From the NCBI GenBank assembly GCA_017849575.1, contig JAFIGV010000007.1:144734-208733 (forward strand): a stretch of DNA of 64,000 bases, in the 5' to 3' direction. The notes under the pieces are model-generated. The model saw only the letters and a list, made by a program, of their open reading frames with translations, did not search any database and was not told where the DNA came from. Position 1 is the first letter of the stretch. Each line of letters opens with the position of its first letter. Below are positions 9,450-17,439 of the stretch, in pieces. This stretch comes from Flavipsychrobacter sp. GTDB taxonomy: Bacteria; Bacteroidota; Bacteroidia; Chitinophagales; Chitinophagaceae. Made by a program: the position numbers and the translations under genes.

Positions 9450-9944
9450 CTAAAAATATCCAAAGTACATTCTGGAATACGTTGCGTATTCGATGTTCAG
9501 TTCATCTCCCACTTCAAGCCTTCTATAATCGGGCTCACTCACTTCTATGCTTAACCTAACCGCCGAGCTGAGATAAAAAAAATAAGCGTTGTTCACGGGC
9601 ATATATTGTTTGCGGGTGATAAACACTCGTTCTACAGTCTTCGTTGCATACTTCAGATCTAATTGCACCCGGCGAAGGTTGTGATAATATCCCCAGTAAA
9701 TGCCTGCAGCCGAAAAGCAAAGCAAAAACACAACGCCGATAAAATAGTGAAACAGAGAAAAAGGATTTTCCTGCCCTCCCAGCGCCCGAAACCAGGCCAC
9801 AATAAAGGGACAGAGAAAGCACAGGACCATAAAAACGCGAATGATCTTGTAGGTCTGCCGGCGTTCTTTTTCTTCACGGCGCCGGAGAAAGGCCAGTTCA
9901 TCGTTGTTGAGCGACTCCTGATATTTTACGACTTCAATCGTCAT
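9450..9944 (-). CDS. Hypothetical protein with two membrane segments
   Basis: 164 residues of unknown family. A charged N-terminal helix (LAFLRRREEKERRQ) is followed by two hydrophobic spans at about residues 35-52 and 65-85. The rest looks like a soluble beta-rich domain ending RMYFGYF. The shape (two spans and a C-terminal cytosolic beta domain with VERVFITRKQYMPV and VGDELNIEYA) suggests a small membrane-tethered beta-barrel fold, but I cannot name it. It begins immediately after the M32 carboxypeptidase stop (1-bp gap), so they are probably cotranscribed. The reading frame looks genuine from its hydropathy and position. Confidence 0.65.
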   Translation of the reverse strand: MTIEVVKYQESLNNDELAFLRRREEKERRQTYKIIRVFMVLCFLCPFIVAWFRALGGQENPFSLFHYFIGVVFLLCFSAAGIYWGYYHNLRRVQLDLKYATKTVERVFITRKQYMPVNNAYFFYLSSAVRLSIEVSEPDYRRLEVGDELNIEYATYSRMYFGYF

Positions 9945-9945
9945 A

Positions 9946-11460
9946 CTACGCCTTTAATTCAACGCCGTAAACCGCCGAATATTTTTGCCGGGCATAATGT
10001 AAAAAGCAGGAAACGTCCAGACCTTTCCCGGTGACGCGCGCACAGAGTTCTTCGCTGCGGTAACGTCGGCCATACTGATGTATATGGATACGCAACCATT
10101 GTAGAAGAGTTGAGAAATTGCCCAAAGCCACCTGTTCTTTTAGATTCGGAAGGTCTTTCTCTGCCTGCTCATAAAACTGCGCGGCATAGAAACTGCCCAG
10201 AGAATAAGTGGGGAAATAGCCAAAGCTGCCGTGGCTCCAGTGCACATCCTGCAACACACCACTCAGATCATCTTTTGCCGCTATACCAAGGTATTTGTGA
10301 TAATATTCGTTCCACACACCTGAAAGATCGCGTGGATGAAGTACTCCCTCCAGCAAAGCCTTTTCGATTTCGTAGCGAATCATCACATGAAAATGATAGG
10401 TAAGTTCGTCAGCTTCAGTGCGTATAAGAGAAGGGGCAACTTTGTTGGAAGCCTTAAAAAATTCTGTAGCCGAAACATTAGCTAAAGCATCAGAGAAAAC
10501 GCCCTGGAGGATCGGGAAGAAATGCTGCCAGAAACTGAGACCCCGCCCCAGACAATTTTCCCAAAGCCTTGATTGCGACTCGTGGATGGAAAGCGAAGCA
10601 GCAGCGCCCAGCGGCAGTCCATATTGTTCCTCCGGAAGTCCTTGCTCATATAAGGCATGGCCGCCTTCGTGTATCGAGCTCCAGAGAAGTGAAGCAAGAT
10701 TTGTTTCGTCCACCCTGGTGGTGACACGTACATCGGTGGGTGCAAACGAAGTAGTGAACGGATGCTCGGAATAATCCTGCCGGCCGGCATCGAGATCATA
10801 GCCCATCTGCGCCAGTACTTTCACGGAAAACTCAAATTGTTTCTCCCGCGCGTAGTGTCGGAAAAAAAACTGATCATCCACCTGCGGAGCCGCCGCAATC
10901 TGTCCAAGCAAAGGCGGCAACTGCTGACGCAACTCCTCAAAAACAGGATCGAGCATCGTTACAGTGGCGCCCTTTTCATAATCGTCGAGCAAGGCGTCGT
11001 AAGGATGCTGCGGGTAACCGTACAAGTCGGACTGCTGCCTTTTAAGGGCAATCATACGCTCCAACTCCGGCACATACACGGCAAAGTCGTTATCTCGCCT
11101 TGCCTTAATCCATGCACCATAACTCCTGCTGGTTTGTTCTGTCAAGGTCTCAACGAAAGCTGCTGAGAGTTTCTTTCCTTTCTGGTAATCTTCGAGGCTC
11201 AACATTACATTGCTCCGTGCAACGTCTTGAAGATCTTCTCTGCCGGCAAGTTCCTGCAGGAGGGTGCCATATAGCTCGCTGGTCAGCAGTTCGTGCGCCT
11301 GAGTAGCCAGAGTGGCCAGTTGGCGACCGCGGTGAGCAAATCCTTTTTGCGGCATATATACTTCCTGATCCCAGCCGAGCACGGCAGCGGCATTGTTGAA
11401 GTCGGCCGCCTTTTGGGTAATGGATATATACTGCTCGTAAAGTTCGTTGGTGGTTCGCAT
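9946..11460 (-). CDS. M32 family carboxypeptidase (thermostable carboxypeptidase 1 type)
   Basis: A 504-residue cytosolic zinc metallocarboxypeptidase that removes C-terminal amino acids from peptides. The metal site is visible: HEGGH at residues 264-268 and the third ligand in SIHESQSRLWEN (Glu about 294). DLSGVWNEYYHKYLG, characteristic of M32, lies in the last third. Length equals the typical 490-510 residues. No signal peptide is present, in keeping with the family. The gene is followed within 1 bp by the two-span hypothetical protein and lies downstream of the RelA/SpoT gene on the same strand. Confidence in family and reaction class is high; physiological substrates are unknown. Confidence 0.95.
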   Translation of the reverse strand: MRTTNELYEQYISITQKAADFNNAAAVLGWDQEVYMPQKGFAHRGRQLATLATQAHELLTSELYGTLLQELAGREDLQDVARSNVMLSLEDYQKGKKLSAAFVETLTEQTSRSYGAWIKARRDNDFAVYVPELERMIALKRQQSDLYGYPQHPYDALLDDYEKGATVTMLDPVFEELRQQLPPLLGQIAAAPQVDDQFFFRHYAREKQFEFSVKVLAQMGYDLDAGRQDYSEHPFTTSFAPTDVRVTTRVDETNLASLLWSSIHEGGHALYEQGLPEEQYGLPLGAAASLSIHESQSRLWENCLGRGLSFWQHFFPILQGVFSDALANVSATEFFKASNKVAPSLIRTEADELTYHFHVMIRYEIEKALLEGVLHPRDLSGVWNEYYHKYLGIAAKDDLSGVLQDVHWSHGSFGYFPTYSLGSFYAAQFYEQAEKDLPNLKEQVALGNFSTLLQWLRIHIHQYGRRYRSEELCARVTGKGLDVSCFLHYARQKYSAVYGVELKA

Positions 11461-11538
11461 GTTAACTATTTACTGCAACCGGAGCCATAGCCTTTTCGGG
11501 CTGCGCACGCGGCTTGCATCTGCATCATTGAAAAAAAA

Positions 11539-13794
11539 TTATTCCTGCTGTGCCTCGAGGCGTTCCACTTTGGTAATACCCTGCAGGTTACCCAAGGCCT
11601 GGCACAGCGCATCAAGTTCCTCCCGGTCATGTACAAACACCATGATATTGCCTTCGAAAGTCCCATCGCGGGAGTCTATCGAAATAGAACGCATATTCAT
11701 ATTCAACTCGCCGGAGATAACATTGGTAATTTTCTGAATCACGCCCACATCGTCCAGACCGGTCAGTCGCACGCCGCTCAGGAACGATATTTCCTTGTTT
11801 TTCGCCCATTTGGTTTTCACGACTCTATGCCCATAGTTTGCGAGCAACTGGGCAGCATTGGGGCAATCGGTACGATGTATTTTCAGGCCTTCGCCAGAGG
11901 TAATGAACCCAAAGACATCATCGCCGGGAATAGGCTGACAGCATTGCGCCAGTTTGTATTTTATCCTGTCCGAACTCTCTCCGAAAATAATCAGCTCGGC
12001 ACCCTTTGCTGGTTTATGATGCTTTACCTCATCTTCTGAAATAAGCGAGCGTGATTCGAGCTTAATCTCTTTGGCGGGCTGATGTAATTTGTCGCCGTGC
12101 ACCGAAAAGTTTTTCAACTCTTTGAGATCAAGACTCCCTACGGCCACAGCATAAAAAAGATCGAGTGGAGAAGGTTTTTTAAAATAAACGCAGAGTTCGT
12201 TCACATTATGTTGCGACAGCGGCACGTTCATATGGTCGAGCTTGCGCTGTAATACCGCTTTCCCATCGTCTCCTATCTTCCGCTTTTCTTCTTTGAGGTA
12301 ATATTTTATCCGGGATTTCGCTTTGGCTGTAGTCACAAAGCCCAGCCAGTCTTCCGAAGGTTTTTGCTTGGAAGACGTGATGATCTCCACCTGATCTCCA
12401 CTTTTCAACTGATGGCTGATGGGCACGAGCCGGTAATTTACCTTGGCGCCAATACAGCGTGCGCCCAGCTCAGAGTGAATATCGAAAGCGAAGTCGAGGG
12501 CCGTTGCGCCTTTCGGCAGCACCCGCATATCTCCCTTCGGAGTATAGATATAAATTTCTTCGGTGAAAAGATCAAGCTTAAAATCCTGAAGGAAATCGAG
12601 TGTATCTGTATCCGGATTCGTCAAAATATCCCGCAGATGCTGCAACCAGGAATCAAGCTTACTTTCCTGAGCCTGCGCGTTGCCTTCTTTATACTTCCAG
12701 TGCGCAGCAAGTCCTTTTTCGGCTATCTCGTTCATGCGGGCCGTGCGTATCTGCACTTCCACCCAGCGCCCTCCCGGCCCCATCACTGTGGTATGCAGCG
12801 CTTCATAGCCATTACCTTTGGGCACGCTGATCCAATCGCGCAGCCGGTCGGGGCTCGGACGATAAAAGTTGGTCACTATGGAGTACACCTTCCAGCAATC
12901 TTCTTTCTCTTTTTCAATAGCGGAGCTCAGGATGATCCGGATGGCAAAAAGATCAAAAACCTCTTCGAAAGAAACATGCTTCGTCCGCATCTTATTCCAG
13001 ATGCTGTGTATGGCTTTGGGCCGGCCATAGATTTCGAAATCGAATCCGGAAGCCTGAAGCTCTTCTCTGATAGGCCGGATAAATTCATTGATATAGCGGC
13101 TTCGGTCGCGCTTGGTTTCCTTCAGCCCTTTCGCAATTTCCGTATAGACCTCCGGTTGCGTATACTTCAGCGCCAGATCCTCCAGTTCCGACTTGATTTC
13201 ATAAAGGCCGAGTCTGTGCGCCAGAGGGCTGTAGATATAAGTCGTCTCCGAAGAAATTTTCAACTGCTTTTCTCTGCTCATACTATCGAGCGTCCGCATA
13301 TTATGCAGTCTGTCGGCGAGCTTAATGAGGATTACCCGTGGATCGTCTGCGAGTGTCAGCAGTATTTTCCGAAAGTTTTCTGCCTGAACGGTGGTATCTG
13401 CTTTGAGATCCACAACGTTCGAAATCTTGGTGAGCCCGTCAATGATCTTTGCGAAAATGACACCGAACTCCTGCTCAATTTCTTCCAGCGTCACTTCGGT
13501 ATCTTCTACCGTGTCGTGTAGCAATGCACAAATAGCAGAGGTAACGCCAAGGCCTATTTCCTCTACCACGATACGCGCTACGGCAATAGGATGCAGAATG
13601 TATGGCTCTCCCGATTTTCTGCGCATATCGCGGTGAGCTTCCACCGAAATTTCGAATGCGCGCCGTACAAGCCTCCTGTCGCCCTTTTTCAGTCTTTGCT
13701 TTAAAGCACGGAGCAAGGCACGATACTGGCGTAAGATGAGCTTTTTTTCTTCCTCTTCGTTCTTGTTGTATGTAGTCACAGTTGCTGTCGTCAT
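11539..13794 (-). CDS. rsh: RelA/SpoT bifunctional (p)ppGpp synthetase/hydrolase
   Basis: 751 residues with the full long-RSH architecture. The N-terminal HD hydrolase domain (about 45-200) contains the metal-binding ALLHDTVEDTE and KLADRLHNMRTL. The synthetase domain (about 230-345) contains KGNGYEALHTTVMG and VEVQIRT. A TGS domain (about 390-450; IYTPKGDMRVLPKGATALDFA) and a C-terminal ACT domain (about 675-750) follow. Both catalytic halves keep their key residues, so the enzyme should make and degrade the stringent-response alarmone. Bacteroidota often carry RSH enzymes of this type. The ATG at 13794 is preceded by the terminator of the upstream cytochrome P460 gene, so it is probably transcribed separately. 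Confidence 0.95.
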   Translation of the reverse strand: MTTATVTTYNKNEEEEKKLILRQYRALLRALKQRLKKGDRRLVRRAFEISVEAHRDMRRKSGEPYILHPIAVARIVVEEIGLGVTSAICALLHDTVEDTEVTLEEIEQEFGVIFAKIIDGLTKISNVVDLKADTTVQAENFRKILLTLADDPRVILIKLADRLHNMRTLDSMSREKQLKISSETTYIYSPLAHRLGLYEIKSELEDLALKYTQPEVYTEIAKGLKETKRDRSRYINEFIRPIREELQASGFDFEIYGRPKAIHSIWNKMRTKHVSFEEVFDLFAIRIILSSAIEKEKEDCWKVYSIVTNFYRPSPDRLRDWISVPKGNGYEALHTTVMGPGGRWVEVQIRTARMNEIAEKGLAAHWKYKEGNAQAQESKLDSWLQHLRDILTNPDTDTLDFLQDFKLDLFTEEIYIYTPKGDMRVLPKGATALDFAFDIHSELGARCIGAKVNYRLVPISHQLKSGDQVEIITSSKQKPSEDWLGFVTTAKAKSRIKYYLKEEKRKIGDDGKAVLQRKLDHMNVPLSQHNVNELCVYFKKPSPLDLFYAVAVGSLDLKELKNFSVHGDKLHQPAKEIKLESRSLISEDEVKHHKPAKGAELIIFGESSDRIKYKLAQCCQPIPGDDVFGFITSGEGLKIHRTDCPNAAQLLANYGHRVVKTKWAKNKEISFLSGVRLTGLDDVGVIQKITNVISGELNMNMRSISIDSRDGTFEGNIMVFVHDREELDALCQALGNLQGITKVERLEAQQE

Positions 13795-13825
13795 AAATCG
13801 CTAAACCCAGCTTCAATTTACAACA

Positions 13826-13861
13826 AAAAAAACGCTTGGTCTCGTTAAAGAACAAGCGCTG
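13826..13861 (-). terminator. Rho-independent terminator of the cytochrome P460-like gene
   Basis: Read on the minus strand, an 8-bp stem (arms 13831-13838 and 13853-13860, one G-T pair) is followed directly by eight T. It lies between the P460-like stop and the RelA/SpoT start. Confidence 0.7.
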
Positions 13862-13909
13862 TAATCAAGAGTTGCGAAAGGTGTGTCGGCCGTCAACAGT
13901 CCGGAACAA

Positions 13910-14416
13910 TCAGGGGAAAAACTTATTCATCAACATATAATCAATACTGCCGCCCTGCGTATGACAGCCAATGCAGGCGCTGCCTTTGTTAGAAGCGGCC
14001 TCGGCGAGACTGCCTCCTTTATTTACATATCCCCATATCCACCCTCTGCTATCGGCCGCGGGATCGCCGCTGCGTTTCAGAAGCATGGCATACCGCTCCA
14101 CCGTATTACTACTGGTCAATTCCTTTACGATGAATGATCCTTCCGGAAATTCAGCATCGGTCTTTACCATCCCGTTGCTGTCGAGCATGGTGGCCGCTAT
14201 TGCATTGTAGCGCGTGCGAAGCCGTGCAAAGTTGTGCCCGCTTCCACTGCTCCTGTCGAGCCATACGTCTGATTTTTTATACCAGGTAAATCCCGTTGTC
14301 TGGTCTGCCATAGTAAGCAGCTCCTTGTCAATGCCTGAGGCCTCCTCGGCCTTTTTGCAGGATGCGATGGAAAGCAATAGGATGGCGATGAGGAATAGAT
14401 GGTGCGTTCTTGTCAT
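13910..14416 (-). CDS. Cytochrome P460-like heme lipoprotein
   Basis: 168 residues beginning with a lipoprotein signal (hydrophobic stretch, then LLSIASCKK), so it should be anchored in the cell envelope. Near the C-terminus is one heme-c attachment site, CIGCH, in ASNKGSACIGCHTQGG. The central part (GSFIVKELTSS, YAMLLKRSGD, RGWIWGYVNKGG) matches the cytochrome P460 fold, in which heme is bound near the C-terminus of a lipocalin-like barrel. Classical P460 enzymes oxidise hydroxylamine through a heme-lysine cross-link; many Bacteroidota homologues are uncharacterised and may act in electron transfer. The gene is monocistronic with its own terminator. Confidence 0.82.
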   Translation of the reverse strand: MTRTHHLFLIAILLLSIASCKKAEEASGIDKELLTMADQTTGFTWYKKSDVWLDRSSGSGHNFARLRTRYNAIAATMLDSNGMVKTDAEFPEGSFIVKELTSSNTVERYAMLLKRSGDPAADSRGWIWGYVNKGGSLAEAASNKGSACIGCHTQGGSIDYMLMNKFFP

Positions 14417-14640
14417 AATGGTCAGTTTTTTATAAAGTTAAGCAAGCCCGGCATTGGAAATACTCGTTGGCTATTTATTAATGCTCATTTGTAGCGGAAT
14501 GAAATTCAATAGTATTTTTTTCCCTTGCACCTTGTGTTGCACAAAGAGCATTTCGACAAAAATGACAATCACCCCTCAACGCTGTGCATAGCTACCGATC
14601 TCCCGGTGGAAGCGGAAGAATTTCCGGCTCTGCAGGCAAG
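14417..14640. other. Intergenic stretch with no supported gene
   Basis: Divergent-side spacer upstream of the P460-like gene. I see no RNA gene or clear promoter; open frames here are short and have no recognisable sequence. It leads into the broken PID-CTERM-like gene. Confidence 0.5.
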
Positions 14641-14806
14641 TATTCACCAGGGATTTGGGATTTACTACTCTGATCACCTTCGGCACTATGCTGGCGGAAA
14701 ACCCTCCCGATTTTGACGGCGACCCGGGTATTCCCCCCTCATCGACGGTGGAGCTTCATTGTTGGTGGGTGCGGCTGCGATGTATGGAGCACGGAAGCTA
14801 AAGTGA
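14637..14806 (+). pseudogene. Frame-broken small exported protein with PID-CTERM-like sorting tail
   Basis: Two short frames join into one recognisable small protein. The first reads FTTLITFGTMLAENPPDFDGDPGIP, listed here in parts: a hydrophobic leader (FTTLITFGTMLAE), then NPPDFDGDPGIP. It loses frame at a run of six C (14733-14738). Two frames on, the sequence continues LIDGGASLLVGAAAMYG then ARKLK and stops at 14804-14806. A Pro/Asp linker followed by IDGG, a hydrophobic stretch and a basic end is the layout of the short PID-CTERM putative sorting signals of Bacteroidota. One extra C, or two fewer, restores a single frame. No convincing ATG precedes the leader, so the 5' end may also be damaged. 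Either a real pseudogene or a homopolymer sequencing error. Confidence 0.5.
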
Positions 14807-14907
14807 AAAAAATAATATTACTGCATTTAAGACGTCCTTCATTCAATACTTCGGGACGAATAAGAGATCGCTTATCTGAAAGAAAAACTGTGTAGTCTTT
14901 AAAGTTT

Positions 14908-15474
14908 TCAAACCGCTCTCATGGGCTTTAAAGTCTCTGTCCAGCGGTGCAACTCGGCGAGCATGGTATCGGCAGATTTAGTCAGCATTTCGTCGGGCAC
15001 GAACAGCCCTTCCTCATTGATATACTTCGTGAAAAACGGAATGTTTACCTGTTCTGCCAGGGGCATCATACTTAGCGTCGTCAGCACCTGTTTTAGCATT
15101 TGAGTCGCCCTCAGTCCGGCAGATACGCCTCCATAACTAACGATGCCCACAGGCTTGTGGCGCCATTCATGAAACAAATAATCAAGAGCATTTTTTATCG
15201 GTGCGGGAAAACCGAAATTGTATTCGCCCAAAACGATGATAAATGCATCCGCTTCATTGATGGTTGTGCTCCAGCGCCGGGTATGTTCATACTGATATTG
15301 CTGAAGCCGCGGATGGTTGGGCTCGGTCATAAAGGGCAGATCTATTCTCGCCAGATCCAGTAATTCTACGTCAAATTTGCTGACACTTCGGGCCCTTTCA
15401 CTTATCCAATCTGCGACCAAAATGCCCTTACTCCCCTCTCGGTTTGTTGACGTAATAACTTTCAGTTTGTGCAT
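14908..15474 (-). CDS. NADPH-dependent FMN reductase family oxidoreductase
   Basis: About 188 residues of the flavodoxin-like NADPH-dependent FMN reductase family. The start is placed at MHKLKVITSTNREGSKG, four codons inside the longer frame, because the first strand and the FMN phosphate-binding loop (TSTNREGSKG) begin there. Later family segments are LGEYNFGFPAPIKNALDYL, which contacts the flavin ring, and PVGIVSYGGVSAGLRA. Such enzymes reduce free flavins, quinones, azo compounds or chromate in the cytosol. It is a single-gene unit divergent from rluF. The fold is certain, the electron acceptor is not. Confidence 0.88.
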   Translation of the reverse strand: MHKLKVITSTNREGSKGILVADWISERARSVSKFDVELLDLARIDLPFMTEPNHPRLQQYQYEHTRRWSTTINEADAFIIVLGEYNFGFPAPIKNALDYLFHEWRHKPVGIVSYGGVSAGLRATQMLKQVLTTLSMMPLAEQVNIPFFTKYINEEGLFVPDEMLTKSADTMLAELHRWTETLKPMRAV

Positions 15475-15711
15475 CTTTCCTTTCAAATTATATCCGCAGC
15501 AAAGTTAACGGAAAGGAGTTCCGGCGAATGGGGAAGACTGAGGCAATTTCGCCATGTTCCTATTTACAATTTCTATCGCGGTTGATGCAGGTTGTGGCCT
15601 TTGCCGCGGGTTTCGCATTTGGAGATTACCCTAAAAATTCAGTAAGCTGCCTTCCGGGTGGTGGTGCAGCGACGGCGTAGAGTATTGCCCTATCTTTGCG
15701 CCCTGATCATG

Positions 15712-16608
15712 CGACCCGCCAACAAAAGAAAAAATACCGACGACTCGGTGAGCCTCAACAAATACATCAGCGACACTGGCTTTTGCAGCCGGCGCGAAGC
15801 GGATGATTATATCGCTCAGGGGAGAGTAACAATTAACGACGAGATTGCGCTAAGCGGCAACCGGGTAGTAAACGGCGATGTGGTGGAGATTGACGGAGAG
15901 CCGATCAGGAAAAAGAACAAGACCGTTTACCTTGCTTTTCATAAACCGGTGGGAGTAACCTCAACTACCGACCCAAAGGATAAAACCAACATCATTGACT
16001 TTATCAACTTCAAATTCCGCATTTTCCCTATAGGCAGACTCGACAAGGATTCCGAGGGTTTGATCTTTCTCACGAACGATGGCAATATTGTCAATAAAAT
16101 TCTCCGGGCCGAAAACAATAATGAAAAAGAATACGTCGTAACGGTAGATCAGCCCCTCACACCCGATTTTCTGCAACAGATGAGCGAGGGCGTGCGAATA
16201 TTGCGCACCCGTACCAAGCCTTGTAAAGTAAGCCAGGAAAACAAATACGTGTTTCGAATCACACTGACCCAGGGCATGAACCGACAAATACGAAGGATGT
16301 GCGATGCGCTTGGCTACAAGGTAAAAAAGCTGGTCCGCGTACGGATTATGAACGTACACCTCGGTAAGCTCCCGTCGGGCCACTGGCGTTTTCTTACTGC
16401 TGAAGAAGTGGAGACGATCAGCCGTATGACAGATGTTGTTTCGGCACCGGCATTAAGACCCAAAAAGTCTGTTCATTCGTCTGGCAAGTCAAAAACTACC
16501 GCGTCCAAAGAATCAACAGACATCTCGCCTCAGATGTATTTGCAAACTGAAAAACCCAAAAAGCCGAAGACCTTTAAGGATTTCAGAAAAGCAGGCAAAA
16601 AGAAGTAA
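15712..16608 (+). CDS. rluF: Pseudouridine synthase, RluF type
   Basis: 298 residues from the Met of MRPANKRKNTDDSVSL; the 18 codons before it lack family character. An S4 RNA-binding domain opens the protein (SLNKYISDTGFCSRREADDYI), followed by the RsuA/RluB/E/F catalytic domain. The catalytic aspartate lies in PIGRLDKDSEGLIFLTNDG. Other family segments are NEKEYVVTVDQPLTPDF and GMNRQIRRMCDALGYKV. The NKILRAENNNEKEY segment favours RluF, which modifies U2604 of 23S rRNA in E. coli. A Lys/Ser-rich tail of about 65 residues follows the catalytic domain and probably helps RNA binding. The exact target nucleotide is inferred from similarity. Confidence 0.88.
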   Translation, partial: RPANKRKNTDDSVSLNKYISDTGFCSRREADDYIAQGRVTINDEIALSGNRVVNGDVVEIDGEPIRKKNKTVYLAFHKPVGVTSTTDPKDKTNIIDFINFKFRIFPIGRLDKDSEGLIFLTNDGNIVNKILRAENNNEKEYVVTVDQPLTPDFLQQMSEGVRILRTRTKPCKVSQENKYVFRITLTQGMNRQIRRMCDALGYKVKKLVRVRIMNVHLGKLPSGHWRFLTAEEVETISRMTDVVSAPALRPKKSVHSSGKSKTTASKESTDISPQMYLQTEKPKKPKTFKDFRKAGKKK

Positions 16609-16882
16609 TGTACAGGAAGCAAAGAAAAGCCGTAGCACTTTTCGCCTTTCCTGAATCAGCAGTTTATGCTTCAATTGGTGACACAGAGCACCAAATACCA
16701 TGACCGGATATTGTAATCTTGCGGAGAATTTTGCAGGCTACGACTTCTGCCGGTAATCAATACCACCGGCCCTATGGGGAAGACGGCAACTTGCAGATCA
16801 ACAACGCATGCGCATGACCTCTCCACTAGTCTCCACTGTACCGAACGTTTTGCATTTTTTCATGCTTCAAAATAAATAAACG

Positions 16883-17338
16883 ATGTTACGAAAGACCAAG
16901 ACTACGCTCGGCTTCGCGATGGCCATGGTGGCATTGACGCTGGGCTCATGCGGCAGCGAACCGGAAAAGAAGACTTCGGCCCCCGGAGTGGATAATACTG
17001 CACCGGCCACTCCTGCTGTGAACGGAGAAACTGTGTACAAGAACACCTGTGTGGCCTGCCATCAGGCAGACGGAAAGGGAGTGGCCAAAACGTTCCCTCC
17101 GTTGGTGCACTCGGATTTTCTGGCCAACAAAGAGGCTGTGATTACACAGGTGATTAATGGTAAATCCGGCGAACTGGTGGTGAACGGCGAAACCTACAAC
17201 AACACGATGCCGCCACAGAATCTTAAAGATGAAGAGATAGCTGCCGTACTGACTTATGTGTACACTCATTTTAACGATGGTGGCCCTGTGACGGTAGAAG
17301 AAGTAAAGGCAGTACGCGAAAAAGGAAAAACTAACTGA
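16883..17338 (+). CDS. Mono-heme cytochrome c lipoprotein
   Basis: 151 residues with a lipoprotein signal ending LTLGSCGSE, then a short Pro/Ala/Thr linker and one cytochrome c domain. The heme site is CVACH at residues 56-60 in YKNTCVACHQADGKG. The likely axial Met lies in NNTMPPQNLKDEEIAAVLTYV, a layout common to small class I cytochromes c. It would be tethered to the membrane on the periplasmic side and carry electrons between respiratory complexes. It is monocistronic with a strong terminator. It could be an electron donor to the cbb3 oxidase 8-16 kb away, but nothing in the sequence proves that. Confidence 0.88.
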   Translation: MLRKTKTTLGFAMAMVALTLGSCGSEPEKKTSAPGVDNTAPATPAVNGETVYKNTCVACHQADGKGVAKTFPPLVHSDFLANKEAVITQVINGKSGELVVNGETYNNTMPPQNLKDEEIAAVLTYVYTHFNDGGPVTVEEVKAVREKGKTN

Positions 17339-17348
17339 TTCTCACCGA

Positions 17349-17390
17349 CAAAAAAAGTACCGGCCTCTGGAAGCGCCGGTACTTTTTTTA
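17349..17390 (+). terminator. Strong rho-independent terminator after cytochrome c gene
   Basis: A 9-bp GC-rich stem (17356-17364 with 17375-17383), A-rich on the left and seven T on the right; it can work in both directions, but the neighbour on the right also ends close by. Confidence 0.9.
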
Positions 17391-17439
17391 TGTGCAAGCC
17401 CCTCGCCAAGGGGCAACTTGCTATTACAATTATTTTCCA

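Noticed and set aside
11466..11535. Short Cys-containing frame (QAACAARKGYGSGCSK) between the RelA/SpoT and M32 genes
   Set aside because: About 22 codons only, no ribosome-binding site, no known peptide family; probably chance.
14525..14716. 63-residue frame beginning MHLVLHKEHF
   Set aside because: It covers the region of the broken PID-CTERM-like gene in a different frame and has no signal peptide or family features.
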